Below, piece by piece: positions 16,346 to 24,998 of a stretch of 64,000 bases of DNA. Source of the DNA: Halovenus sp037080055 (GTDB lineage: Archaea; Halobacteriota; Halobacteria; Halobacteriales; Haloarculaceae); NCBI RefSeq assembly GCF_037080055.1, contig NZ_JBAOJI010000007.1, forward strand, positions 182,478-246,477, read 5' to 3'. Every line of letters starts with the position of its first letter. Position 1 is the first letter of the stretch. The position numbers and the translations under genes are program-made. The notes under the pieces are model-generated. The model searched no databases and was not told the origin of the DNA. It worked only from the letters and a program-made list of their open reading frames with translations.

Positions 16346-17500
16346 ATGGACGTTGCAGTACTTTCCGCATCGATGACCGACTTCGGCGAGCGCGACGCGT
16401 GGATTCAGGAACTGCTCGCCGAGGCCGCGCTGGACTGTCTCGATAGCACAGGAGCGACCCCGGAAGATGTCGAGCACCTCTACGTCTCGAACATGGCCAG
16501 CGGCGAGTTCGAGGGCCGAACCGGCGTGATGAACGCCCTCGCTGCCGACATCGGTGCCACGCCCGCGTACGCACAGCGAGTCGGCCAGACCTCCGCCTCC
16601 GGCGGTGCCGGGTTGTACGCCGCCTGGCAATCGATCGCGTCCGGGGCGAGCGAGATGACACTGCTGGTCGGCGGCGAGAAGATGACGCACACGACGACCG
16701 GCGACTCTTCGGATATCATCGCCTCGCTCACGCATCCGGTCGAGTACAGCCACGGCGTCACGCTGCCCTCGTTTGCCGGACTCACCGCGCGGCGCTATCT
16801 CGACCGCTTCGACGTGCCCCGTGATAGTCTCGCCGAAGTCGCGGTCAAGAACCACGGCAACGCTGTCGACAACCCGAGAGCGCAGTTCCACAAAGAGATC
16901 ACCGTCGACGAGGCGATGGACAGCCCCGTCGTCGCCGACCCGCTTCGACTCTACGATTACTGTCCAGTGACCGACGGCAGCGCGGCGCTGCTGTTCTGTC
17001 CAGTCTCGGTCGCCGAGCAGTACACCGACGAGTACGTCGAACTGACCGGCGTCGCCGGCGCGAGCGACACGCACGTCGTCCACGAGCGCGAGGATCCGAC
17101 GTGGATGGGTGCAGTCGCCGAGAGCGGCCGGCAGGCCTTCGAGATGGCCGACTGCGAGCAGAGCGATATCGACGTGATGGAACTACACGATATGGTCACA
17201 CTGCTCGAACCGCTGGAACTGGAGGCGCTCGGCTTCGCAGAGCGAGGCGAGGGCTGGCGGTTCGCCGTCGAAGGGAAAACCCAGCGCGACGGTGAGTTGC
17301 CGGTCAATACCTCCGGCGGGTTGAAGGCCCGCGGTCATCCACTCGGTGCAACCGGCGTTGCACAGGCCGTCGAAATCTACGAGCAGTTACTCGGCGAGGC
17401 TGGCGACCGGCAGGTCGAGGCGTCCCGTGGCCTGACCTGCAACGTCGGCGGCTTTGGCAACTGCGTCACGACCGCCATCTTCGAGGAGGGATCAGCATGA
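16346..17500 (+). CDS. Thiolase-family protein (archaeal type, DUF35 partner)
   Basis: 384 residues of thiolase fold: VEHLYVSNMASGEF, SASGGAGLYAAWQSI, GGEKM, the His of LHDMVT (~276), SGGLKARGHPLGATGVAQ (~318-335) and a final CNVGGFGN. Canonical thiolases have Cys at the start of the C-A-S-G motif as nucleophile; here the codon is TCC, giving Ser83. The His and GHPxGATG motifs are kept. The gene overlaps a DUF35 Zn-ribbon gene (ATGA), as archaeal thiolases do when they form acyl-CoA complexes with DUF35 proteins. With Ser83 it may be a non-condensing scaffold or use another chemistry (inference). ATG at 16346 is preferred to 16331. Confidence 0.82.
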   Translation: MDVAVLSASMTDFGERDAWIQELLAEAALDCLDSTGATPEDVEHLYVSNMASGEFEGRTGVMNALAADIGATPAYAQRVGQTSASGGAGLYAAWQSIASGASEMTLLVGGEKMTHTTTGDSSDIIASLTHPVEYSHGVTLPSFAGLTARRYLDRFDVPRDSLAEVAVKNHGNAVDNPRAQFHKEITVDEAMDSPVVADPLRLYDYCPVTDGSAALLFCPVSVAEQYTDEYVELTGVAGASDTHVVHEREDPTWMGAVAESGRQAFEMADCEQSDIDVMELHDMVTLLEPLELEALGFAERGEGWRFAVEGKTQRDGELPVNTSGGLKARGHPLGATGVAQAVEIYEQLLGEAGDRQVEASRGLTCNVGGFGNCVTTAIFEEGSA

Positions 17501-17883
17501 GCGGACGTACGGCGGACGACGGCCTGCTCGCCTACGAGTGTCCGAACGGCCACCTGACCTACCCGGACCACGCCCGCTGTCCCGACTGCGGCGAGGCACA
17601 GACCGACACCGTGGACCTCTCTGATCGCGAGGGTGAAGTCCTGACGTGGACGACAGTCGGCGCATCACCGACCGGTGTTCGCGAACCGAATACGCTCGCG
17701 ATAGTTGAATTCACGCTCGGAGATCGATCGGTTCGAGTCATCGGCGGCACCACAGACGAAGTCAGCATCGGCGATACCGTCGAACCGATTTTCGTCGACG
17801 AACTCCGGGATCCCGACGCCGGCATCCGAGTCAGGGAGACCCAATCGTGGAGCGGCTATCGGTTCGAACCGGTCAAACAGTAG
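17497..17883 (+). CDS. DUF35 Zn-ribbon/OB-fold acyl-CoA-binding protein
   Basis: 128 residues. The rubredoxin-like knuckle is YECPNGHLTYPDHARCPDCG (C-x-x-x-H form plus CPDC), so the first metal pair is Cys/His rather than Cys/Cys. An OB-fold follows (GEVLTWTTVGASPTG through ...EPIFVDEL). In archaea DUF35 proteins bridge thiolase and HMG-CoA synthase and bind acyl-CoA. ATGA overlap with the thiolase gene supports a complex. Confidence 0.87.
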   Translation: MSGRTADDGLLAYECPNGHLTYPDHARCPDCGEAQTDTVDLSDREGEVLTWTTVGASPTGVREPNTLAIVEFTLGDRSVRVIGGTTDEVSIGDTVEPIFVDELRDPDAGIRVRETQSWSGYRFEPVKQ

Positions 17884-17977
17884 CAGAAACTGGCGATCTG
17901 TTGGCCTCGTCGTCCTCGTTTTCCGGTCGAATACTTATGTGAATGGCTCAACTACATCCCTAGAAATCGACGACAAC

Positions 17978-19918
17978 ATGAACGTGCTCTCAGATACCGT
18001 CCACGTTCTCCACGTGGACGACGAACCAGACTTCGCGGAGATGGCCGCGACGTTTCTCGAACGTGAAAACGAGCAGTTCGTTGTCGAGACGGCGACCGCC
18101 GCGAGTGAGGCCCTCGATTACGTCACGGAAAACCACGTGGACTGTATCATCTCCGATTACGACATGCCCGACCAGAACGGCATCGAGTTCCTCGAAGCCG
18201 TCCGCGAGGAGTGTCCCGGACTTCCCTTCATTTTGTTCACCGGGAAAGGCTCCGAGGAGATTGCGAGCGATGCTATCTCGGCGGGTGTCACCGACTACCT
18301 TCAGAAAGAATCCGGAACGAGCCAGTACGCCGTGTTGGCCAACCGGATCCAGAACGCCGTCGAGGCGTTTACTGCCCAGCGTGAGCGCCAGCGACACCTC
18401 GACGCGATCGAAACGTCACAGGAAGGGATCGCGATCCTCGATGACGGACGGTTCAGATACGTGAACGAGGCGTACGCCGACCTCTACGGTTACGACCCAG
18501 AGGAGATGATCGGCGAACACTGGGAGCTGATCTACCCCGACGAGGATGTCCCGAGGGGATACAACGAAATTATTCCGGAGGTGAAGGAGACGGGCAACTG
18601 GCAGGGAAAGACGACAGGGCTCCGGGCGGACGGCAGCACGTTCATCGAAGACCATGCCCTCTCGATGACCGACAGTGGGGAACTGGTCTGTACCGTTCGA
18701 GATATTACCGACCGCGAGCAACAGCGCAAGCAACTCGAAGAGACGACGGCGCGTCTCGAACTCGCAGTCGAGGGGGCGAATATCGGCGTCTGGGACTGGG
18801 ATACGCGGACCGACGACGTCCAGTTCAACGAGAAGTGGGCGGAGATGCTCGGCTATTCGCTGGATGAGATCGATCCCACTCTCGACACGTGGGAACAGCG
18901 CGTCCACCCGGACGACTTCGACGACGCGATGGAAACGTTACAGGCCCACCTCGACGGAGAGACGGAGTACTACGACAGTGAATACCGGATGCAGACGGCT
19001 GCTGGCGAGTGGAAGTGGATCCGTGACATCGGCCGGGTCGTCGAACGGGACGAGGCGGGTGATCCGGCCCGTGCAGTGGGTATCCATCTCGATATCGACG
19101 AACGCAAACAGCGTGAACAGGAACTCGAACAGGAGAAACAGCGACTGGAGGAGTTTACCGGTGTCGTTTCCCACGACCTGCGGAACCCGCTGAAAGTCGC
19201 GAGCGGGCGGATCGAACTCGCACGGACGGAGTGTGACAGCGACCATCTCGACGATGCGGAAGCCGCACTCGGCCGGATGGAGGAACTACTCGATGATCTG
19301 CTCCGACTGGCACGGAGTGGTGACCAGATCGACGAGGTGGTCTCGATCGATCTCGAAACGATCACCGAAGACTGCTGGCGGAACGTCGAAACTCCCGAGG
19401 CGACGGTTGTGGCCGCCACCCAACGGTCGATTCGAGGAGACCGAAGTCGAGTGAGTCAACTGTTCGAGAATTTGTTCAGGAACGCCGTGGAGCACGGTTC
19501 CACGAACCCTGACTCGCAGGCTTGGGAGAACGCCGGAAGCGAAGCTTCCGAGGACGCCGTGGAGCACGGCTCCACGAGCCCTGACTCGCACACTCGTCAG
19601 GACGCCGGAAGCGAGGCTTCCGAGCCCTCGGTCGCTGACGCTCCCGAGGACGCCGCGGAACACGGCGAATCTGACGTAACCGTCACCGTGGGCGAACTGG
19701 ACGACGGATTCTACGTCGAAGACGACGGGCCGGGGATCCCCGACGAGCACCGGGAAGATGTGTTCGATACCGGATACTCGACCTCGACGGACGGAACTGG
19801 CTTCGGACTATCGATCGTGAACCAGGTCGTCAACGCTCACGATTGGACGATCGAGGTGACCGACGGCTCCGACGGCGGCGCGCGGTTCGAGATCACCGGC
19901 GTCGAGTTCGATAGCTAA
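17978..19918 (+). CDS. Hybrid sensor histidine kinase: REC-PAS-PAS-HisKA-HATPase
   Basis: 646 residues. A receiver domain (~8-125) has the acidic pair VDDEP and phospho-acceptor Asp60 (ISDYDMP). Two PAS/PAC domains follow (~145-258 and 262-385). HisKA has VVSHDLRNPLK with His399, and HATPase_c has the N-box LFENLFRNAVEHG, G1 DDGPGIP and G2 GTGFGLSIV. Both phospho-sites are intact. Between the N-box and the rest of the ATPase lies an extra ~60 residues built from a 24-residue tandem repeat (see separate entry). No transmembrane helix, so cytoplasmic. The start at 17978 places the REC domain at the N-terminus; there is no dedicated regulator next door. Confidence 0.9.
   Translation: MNVLSDTVHVLHVDDEPDFAEMAATFLERENEQFVVETATAASEALDYVTENHVDCIISDYDMPDQNGIEFLEAVREECPGLPFILFTGKGSEEIASDAISAGVTDYLQKESGTSQYAVLANRIQNAVEAFTAQRERQRHLDAIETSQEGIAILDDGRFRYVNEAYADLYGYDPEEMIGEHWELIYPDEDVPRGYNEIIPEVKETGNWQGKTTGLRADGSTFIEDHALSMTDSGELVCTVRDITDREQQRKQLEETTARLELAVEGANIGVWDWDTRTDDVQFNEKWAEMLGYSLDEIDPTLDTWEQRVHPDDFDDAMETLQAHLDGETEYYDSEYRMQTAAGEWKWIRDIGRVVERDEAGDPARAVGIHLDIDERKQREQELEQEKQRLEEFTGVVSHDLRNPLKVASGRIELARTECDSDHLDDAEAALGRMEELLDDLLRLARSGDQIDEVVSIDLETITEDCWRNVETPEATVVAATQRSIRGDRSRVSQLFENLFRNAVEHGSTNPDSQAWENAGSEASEDAVEHGSTSPDSHTRQDAGSEASEPSVADAPEDAAEHGESDVTVTVGELDDGFYVEDDGPGIPDEHREDVFDTGYSTSTDGTGFGLSIVNQVVNAHDWTIEVTDGSDGGARFEITGVEFDS
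19481..19666 (+). repeat. In-frame 72-bp tandem repeat inside the HATPase domain
   Basis: Two 72-bp copies (19481-19552 and 19553-19624) match at most positions and encode NAVEHGSTNPDSQAWENAGS... and DAVEHGSTSPDSHTRQDAGS...; a third partial copy begins at 19649 (DAAEHG). Each unit carries small palindromes: GGAAGCGAAGCTTCC and CGTGGA...TCCACG. Because the unit is 24 codons the frame is kept. Confidence 0.9.
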
Positions 19919-20046
19919 CTCAGGTTGCCGATACGGGACTCAGCAACCAGACTCGGCGGCACCGATCTCCGCAATAAATATCCATCGGTATCAAAACCGA
20001 AAATTCAGCGGTCAGTTTCTTACTCCCCCATATTCAGCGTCTCCGT

Positions 20047-22437
20047 ATGAGCGATGAGACTCCGCCAGACGCCTCGAAGACGAGTCGCCTCCGCCGTGGA
20101 TACGACGTTCTCCGCGGGAGATATCTCTTCAAGATCGCTGCCTTGGTCCTCGTCGTTACCGTCCTGTTGCTCGGTGCCGGATTCGTCGGCTACACACAGA
20201 CCGCAGCCAGCGTCGAAGACCAGGCCGAACAGAATATGCTCTCCTCCGCAGAGCGAGAAGCCGATGGACTCGATAGCTTCATCGACGACATGAACGGTGA
20301 TGTCGTCTCGATGTCGAGCAAGAGTGTGTACGCCGAGGGATCGAACGAGGAGATCCGGAGCAGTTTGATCGAGGATCTCTCGCTGTTTCCCGATTCGGCC
20401 CAGGCCGCACATCTCTACGATATGAATTCTGGCGAGATTGTCGTCAGTACGGATCCCTCGCAGGAAGGGATCGTCATCTCCCGGCAGGATCGCTCCTGGG
20501 CCGTCGCCTCGGATCAGTTCGAAGGCCCCGCCGATGTCCGTTCGTTCGAGCCATACGAGTACCAGGGACGGCAGGAACTCGGCTTCGTCAGCCCGCTGCC
20601 GGACCACCCAGATAAGGCCATCGTCGTCACTGTCAATCTGGAAGCGCGCAGCGAGCGGCTGACGTCGCCGGTCGATGACGGCGTGATCGAAGTCGTCACA
20701 CGGCGATCCGGGCTGGTCACCCTCGCACCCGAACTCGATCAGATTCTCACCGAGTACTTCCTCGCCGACGAACTGCAGCCCTTCCACGAGCTAGCTTCCG
20801 GTGAGTCCCGCGTCGAGACTGCTTCCGTCGGCGAGACGGATGTGATGCAGGCTGATTCTGCGCTCGTCACGACCGTCGCCCTCGAAAACAAAGACTGGGC
20901 TGTCGCCGTCGCCGCGCCGGAGAGTACGGTCTACGCAACCTCAGACGATGTGGGACAGAATCTGCTCGTCTTGATCGTGCTATCCGCCCTCGGACTAATT
21001 GCTCTCGGTGCCGTTGTCTCGCGGGATATCTCGAACACTGTCGAACGTCTCTCTGGCTACGCCGAGGAGATTGAACAGGAGAATCTCGATGTCGACATCG
21101 ATCGTTCACGGGCCGACGAATTTGGAGAACTCTCGGAGTTACTGGCCCGCATTCGCGATTCACTCACCGAACAGATCGAGAAAGCAGACCGGCAGGCCTC
21201 GCAAGCACAGGACGCAAAACGGGAGGCCGAGCAGGCACAGGCGGACGCCAGGGAGGCCAAAGAACAGGCCGAGCAGTTCAGCGAGGCACTGCAGGAGGAG
21301 GCCAGCCGGTTCGGAGCGCAGATGCAGCGAGCAGCGGACGGTGATCTCACTCAGCGACTCGAAAGCCGGACCGACAGCGAGGCACTGGCCGAAATCGCAG
21401 ACTCGTTCAACGAGATGATGGCCGATCTGGAGCGGACGATCCGGGATCTGCAGTCGTTCGCACAGGAGGTCGCAGTCGCGAGCGAGGAAGCCAACGCTGG
21501 CTCTCAGGAGGTCAAACAGGCAAGTCAGGAGGTCAGCGAAGTGATTCAGGAGATCGCAGGCAGCGCCGATCAGCAGCGATCGAAACTCCGGCAGGTCTCC
21601 GAGGAGATGACGACCCTCTCTGCAACCATCGAGGAAGCAGCCTCGACTGCCCAGACCGTCGCTCGAACGTCCGAGGAGACTGCGACGGTCGCCTCGGAGG
21701 GTGAAGCGACCGCTCAGGAGGTAATCGAGGAGATGGAGACGGTGCAGGATCGCATGGCCACGACCGTCGATAACGTCGAACGACTCGACGAGCAGATGGA
21801 TCAGATCGACGATATCGTCGAGTTGATCGGTGAAATTGCCGAGCAGACGAATATGCTCGCGCTGAACGCCAACATCGAGGCCGCCCGCGCTGGCGACGGC
21901 GGGGACGGCGACGGCTTTGCGGTCGTCGCCGACGAGGTCAAACAACTGGCCGGAGAGACCCAGGACTCCGCCGGCGAGGTCGCACAACTCGTCGAGGAGG
22001 TCCAGGCGCAGACCGAGACGACCGTCGCGGAGATCCGAACGGCCGAACAGCAGGTCGAGCAGACGACCGATTCGGTCTCTGAGGCAGTCGACGCATTCGT
22101 CAGGGTCGCTGAGAACGTCGACGAGACGGACGACGGCGTCCAAGAGATCAGCCAGGCAGCCAACGATCAGGCACAGACCACGGAGGAGGTTGTGAGTATG
22201 ATCGACGACGTTGCCGACATCAGCACGACGACTGCCGACAACACTGAAGACGTTTCGGCGGCCGCCGAAGAGCAGGCGTCGTCGATGACACAGGTCACCT
22301 CGAACGTCGAATCTCTCGCCGAGCAGGCCGAACAGCTACAGGCGAAAATCGACCGGTTCGAGGTCGGGTCGGCCGCGACCGACGACTCGAAACCCACGGC
22401 AGTCAGCGACGGCGGTGACGGCGACCGCCCGGAGTGA
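20047..22437 (+). CDS. Methyl-accepting chemotaxis/phototaxis transducer (Htr)
   Basis: 796 residues. TM1 (~27-49) and TM2 (~303-326) enclose a ~250-residue extracellular sensor of double-Cache-like length. A HAMP domain follows TM2, then a second HAMP-like unit (~420-470) and the long coiled-coil signalling domain. The hairpin tip reads EIAEQTNMLALNANIEAARAG (~596-616), followed by an Asp/Gly-rich GDGGDGDGFAVVADEV where bacterial receptors have GEQGRGFAVVADEV. The tip binds CheW/CheA. No che genes are near. The ligand cannot be inferred. Confidence 0.92.
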   Translation: MSDETPPDASKTSRLRRGYDVLRGRYLFKIAALVLVVTVLLLGAGFVGYTQTAASVEDQAEQNMLSSAEREADGLDSFIDDMNGDVVSMSSKSVYAEGSNEEIRSSLIEDLSLFPDSAQAAHLYDMNSGEIVVSTDPSQEGIVISRQDRSWAVASDQFEGPADVRSFEPYEYQGRQELGFVSPLPDHPDKAIVVTVNLEARSERLTSPVDDGVIEVVTRRSGLVTLAPELDQILTEYFLADELQPFHELASGESRVETASVGETDVMQADSALVTTVALENKDWAVAVAAPESTVYATSDDVGQNLLVLIVLSALGLIALGAVVSRDISNTVERLSGYAEEIEQENLDVDIDRSRADEFGELSELLARIRDSLTEQIEKADRQASQAQDAKREAEQAQADAREAKEQAEQFSEALQEEASRFGAQMQRAADGDLTQRLESRTDSEALAEIADSFNEMMADLERTIRDLQSFAQEVAVASEEANAGSQEVKQASQEVSEVIQEIAGSADQQRSKLRQVSEEMTTLSATIEEAASTAQTVARTSEETATVASEGEATAQEVIEEMETVQDRMATTVDNVERLDEQMDQIDDIVELIGEIAEQTNMLALNANIEAARAGDGGDGDGFAVVADEVKQLAGETQDSAGEVAQLVEEVQAQTETTVAEIRTAEQQVEQTTDSVSEAVDAFVRVAENVDETDDGVQEISQAANDQAQTTEEVVSMIDDVADISTTTADNTEDVSAAAEEQASSMTQVTSNVESLAEQAEQLQAKIDRFEVGSAATDDSKPTAVSDGGDGDRPE

Positions 22438-22455
22438 CGCCGGCGTCTCGAATCC

Positions 22456-22884
22456 CTACGCCCGCTCGGCCGTGACGAGCGTCGACACGCGAGCGTTCTC
22501 TTTGAGTCTGAATCCCGCTCCGCCGACCGACAGCGGCACGCGAGGCAACGTCGTCACCGACAGTGTCGGATGTGCTGCTCCGCGTTCGAGCAGGTCCGTC
22601 CGCGTCTGCACCGTGAACGCCATGTCCGACCCGGTGAGCGATTCGTTGTATTCGATGAGATACTGTCCGGCGTCGAGATGCCACCACTCGTAGTCGTCCT
22701 CTGGGTCGCGTTTCTCGCTGTCGTGTGGCGTCGTCTCTGCCGGTTCGAGTTCGCCGCCGCCGAAGTCGACGCGACCGGGTCCCGTAATCTCGTACACCTC
22801 CGAAACCGTCAGGTCGAATCCCCGCCCTTCCGTCTGCGTCGGTTCGTGGACGATACCGTCGAGAAACTGCGCGTACTCGACCAT
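22456..22884 (-). CDS. dUTPase/dCTP deaminase-fold protein, short haloarchaeal version
   Basis: 142 residues starting MVEYAQFLDGIVHEPTQTEGRGFDLTVSEVYEIT. The pattern HEPTQ...G.DLTV.EVY, then LDAGQYLIEYNESLTGSDMAFTVQTRTDLLERGA, follows the dCTP deaminase/dUTPase beta-fold (a strand, then the R-S/T-x-L-x-R-x-G-like motif). The region corresponding to the later nucleotide-binding strands is short, so activity is uncertain. It probably acts in pyrimidine nucleotide housekeeping or is a regulatory paralog. Convergent with the transducer gene (18 bp between stops). Confidence 0.65.
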   Translation of the reverse strand: MVEYAQFLDGIVHEPTQTEGRGFDLTVSEVYEITGPGRVDFGGGELEPAETTPHDSEKRDPEDDYEWWHLDAGQYLIEYNESLTGSDMAFTVQTRTDLLERGAAHPTLSVTTLPRVPLSVGGAGFRLKENARVSTLVTAERA

Positions 22885-22949
22885 ATTCGATCTGTGTCGT
22901 GAGCACAGATAACAGTGAGGCCGCTCCGAACCGATAGGTCCGGGATCTA

Positions 22950-23975
22950 TCAGGCGTCCTGTTCTCGATCAGTTCTCTCTGCGGTCGCGTCTTCCGTCGT
23001 GGTTCTGTCGTCCGGACCGCTGGTTCGGAGGCGGTCGAGTTCCCGTTCGATTTCGTCCGTGAACGCTTCGTCGTCGATATCGATTTCGTCGTTCACTCCC
23101 CTGCTCGATTCAGTACCGTAGGTCGTGTCGACACTCTGGCAGTCCTCGCAGTAGTAGTTTTCACCGTTTTCCATCGTGTACAGTGGGACTCCGGCGACAG
23201 CGTACACCTGCTTGTAGTCTCGGACGACTCCGTCGACGACCCGCGAGCCACAGACTGCACAGGGGCGATCCGTGTGCTGGACGTATCGCTTCTTGACCGT
23301 CTCGGTCGGGCCGAACGTCGTCGGCGCGTGTCGGTCCCGAATCCGTCGTCTGGCCGGCGGCAGCATGTACAGGCCGACGAGCCCTAACGTCAGTCCCAAC
23401 AGCGAGGGGACGAACGAAAGCCCGGTCGTGACGATCATGAGGAATCCGAGGACGAGCAAGACCAGCGCCCCGGCAAACTGCCCTATCGACGTTCGTATCT
23501 GGCCAGTTTCCGTGCTTGTCCCCGCTTTTGGATTCTGTGGGTCGAGCACCTCGTAGTCCTGTCCGCTCGCCCGGAGCGCGACGCGGGTCGGATTGATCGA
23601 GTAGTGATACCACGCGTAGAAGAGATTCCCGATCCCAGCGGTGAACAGCAACAGGACGATGTGGATCCAGATCGAGCCGATCCCCCTGTCGGCAAGTACG
23701 ACCTCGTCATGGCCGTCGTACTCGATATCCCAACCGTTGGTGACGAGAAATCTGATCCGCCTGCGAAACGCCTCGATGTCGTCGCGCTGGCGGTCAGTGG
23801 CGGCCCGTCCGGAGTTGGTCGCCCGCTCGCTCGTCCGTTCGCTGGTCTCTGCGACTTCCCGCAGCGCCGCGAGATCGTGGCCGCAGTGGATGCAGTATTC
23901 GTGGTCAGGGTTGGCGCTATTCCCGCAGTTGGGACAGAACAACCCCGAACCATCGGTGCGAGCGGGACCACCCAT
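22950..23975 (-). CDS. Zinc-ribbon membrane protein
   Basis: 341 residues. An N-terminal zinc ribbon (FCPNCGNSANPDHEYCIHCGHDL) is followed by a polar linker, a short domain (RRIRFLVTNGWDIEYDGHDEVVLADRG), two or three transmembrane helices (~100-125 and 165-205) and a second zinc knuckle with CAVCGSRV ... YYCEDCQSV (~235-285). The tail is acidic and disordered. Haloarchaea encode several such zinc-ribbon membrane proteins of unknown role. ATG at 23975 is chosen over a GTG six codons upstream. Confidence 0.75.
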   Translation of the reverse strand: MGGPARTDGSGLFCPNCGNSANPDHEYCIHCGHDLAALREVAETSERTSERATNSGRAATDRQRDDIEAFRRRIRFLVTNGWDIEYDGHDEVVLADRGIGSIWIHIVLLLFTAGIGNLFYAWYHYSINPTRVALRASGQDYEVLDPQNPKAGTSTETGQIRTSIGQFAGALVLLVLGFLMIVTTGLSFVPSLLGLTLGLVGLYMLPPARRRIRDRHAPTTFGPTETVKKRYVQHTDRPCAVCGSRVVDGVVRDYKQVYAVAGVPLYTMENGENYYCEDCQSVDTTYGTESSRGVNDEIDIDDEAFTDEIERELDRLRTSGPDDRTTTEDATAERTDREQDA

Positions 23976-24036
23976 CGCACGTGTAGTTGTCACCCGGACA
24001 ATAAATATGCTGCTCTGCGTCGCCCGACCTGAAACC

Positions 24037-24996
24037 CTACCCCGGCGTCGAAATCCCGTCCAACTCGATGTCGAGATACTCGTGGACGAAAAACTCCGCG
24101 GCGTTGACGACGTAGTGGGCGACGACCACGAGCAGGAGGCTTCCGGAGAGGACGTACCCCGCCGCGAGGACGAACCCGAGCAGTCCGGTCACGACGACAC
24201 CGACCCGGCCCTGTGCGCCGTGCCCGAGCGCGAAGGCCAGCGACGAGAGGACTGCGAGCAGCCACGGCGAGAGGCCGAAACTCGCTGCCGGGACGCCGAT
24301 CAGCGCCGCCCGGAAGAGCAGTTCTTCAGAGATTGCGATGATCGGCAAGACGCCCCCGAACAGCAGCAGCCATCCGCCGGGCGACTCCGGCGCGAGCAAC
24401 TCTCTGACTCCCTCGTCGTAGGCTGCTCCGACCGCATCGGCAATCGTCGTCGAAATCTCGTTGCCGATCCACAGCAGCACGCCGAAGGCGACCCCGATTC
24501 CGACCGCGGGGAGGCCGGTCGAGAACGGATCGGCCGTGACGCCGAACGCCTCGGCGGGAATCGCGAAGTACCACCCCGCTGCGAGGACGATTCCCGCGAT
24601 CAGTCCCTGCGTGACGGCGACGTTCGCGATCACCATCGCTGGCGTCAGTTCGATCTCCTGCGGCTGACTCTGGACAGGCGTCTCGGGCGCTGGCCGTCCG
24701 ACGGGAGCGAGATCGGTCGACTCCGGTGGGGCCTCCGCGGTCGACACCGCCGTCCTCGGCGTTTTGTCGACACTCGTGGCTGTCGGTGCGTCAGGTTCGT
24801 GCCGTCCGGGTGATTCGGCGGCCGTCGTGTCCTCGGTCCGTCGGGACTCGAACTGTTCCGCCTGGTCGTCGGTGTCGGCGAGTTCGATCGTCCGGTCCTC
24901 GCTCGACTCCAAGAGGTCTTGTGACTGTCGGGCGACGTAGAGTAATCCAAGCGTCACGAGCACTGCAACGACAGAAAAAGCGAGCGGCTGGGCCAC
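24037..24996 (-). CDS. CPBP-family intramembrane glutamic protease (Abi/Rce1-like)
   Basis: 319 residues. One N-terminal helix (~4-20) is followed by an acidic/Pro-rich linker to ~115 and then about seven hydrophobic segments. The CPBP motifs are seen: ISEELLFRAALIG (Glu-Glu-x-x-x-Arg), FALGHG and HYVVNAAEFF. Members cleave membrane or prenylated substrates. The gene begins 2 bp after the lonB stop, so it is probably co-transcribed with lonB, joining two membrane-associated proteases. Confidence 0.87.
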   Translation of the reverse strand: MAQPLAFSVVAVLVTLGLLYVARQSQDLLESSEDRTIELADTDDQAEQFESRRTEDTTAAESPGRHEPDAPTATSVDKTPRTAVSTAEAPPESTDLAPVGRPAPETPVQSQPQEIELTPAMVIANVAVTQGLIAGIVLAAGWYFAIPAEAFGVTADPFSTGLPAVGIGVAFGVLLWIGNEISTTIADAVGAAYDEGVRELLAPESPGGWLLLFGGVLPIIAISEELLFRAALIGVPAASFGLSPWLLAVLSSLAFALGHGAQGRVGVVVTGLLGFVLAAGYVLSGSLLLVVVAHYVVNAAEFFVHEYLDIELDGISTPG

Positions 24997-24998
24997 GC

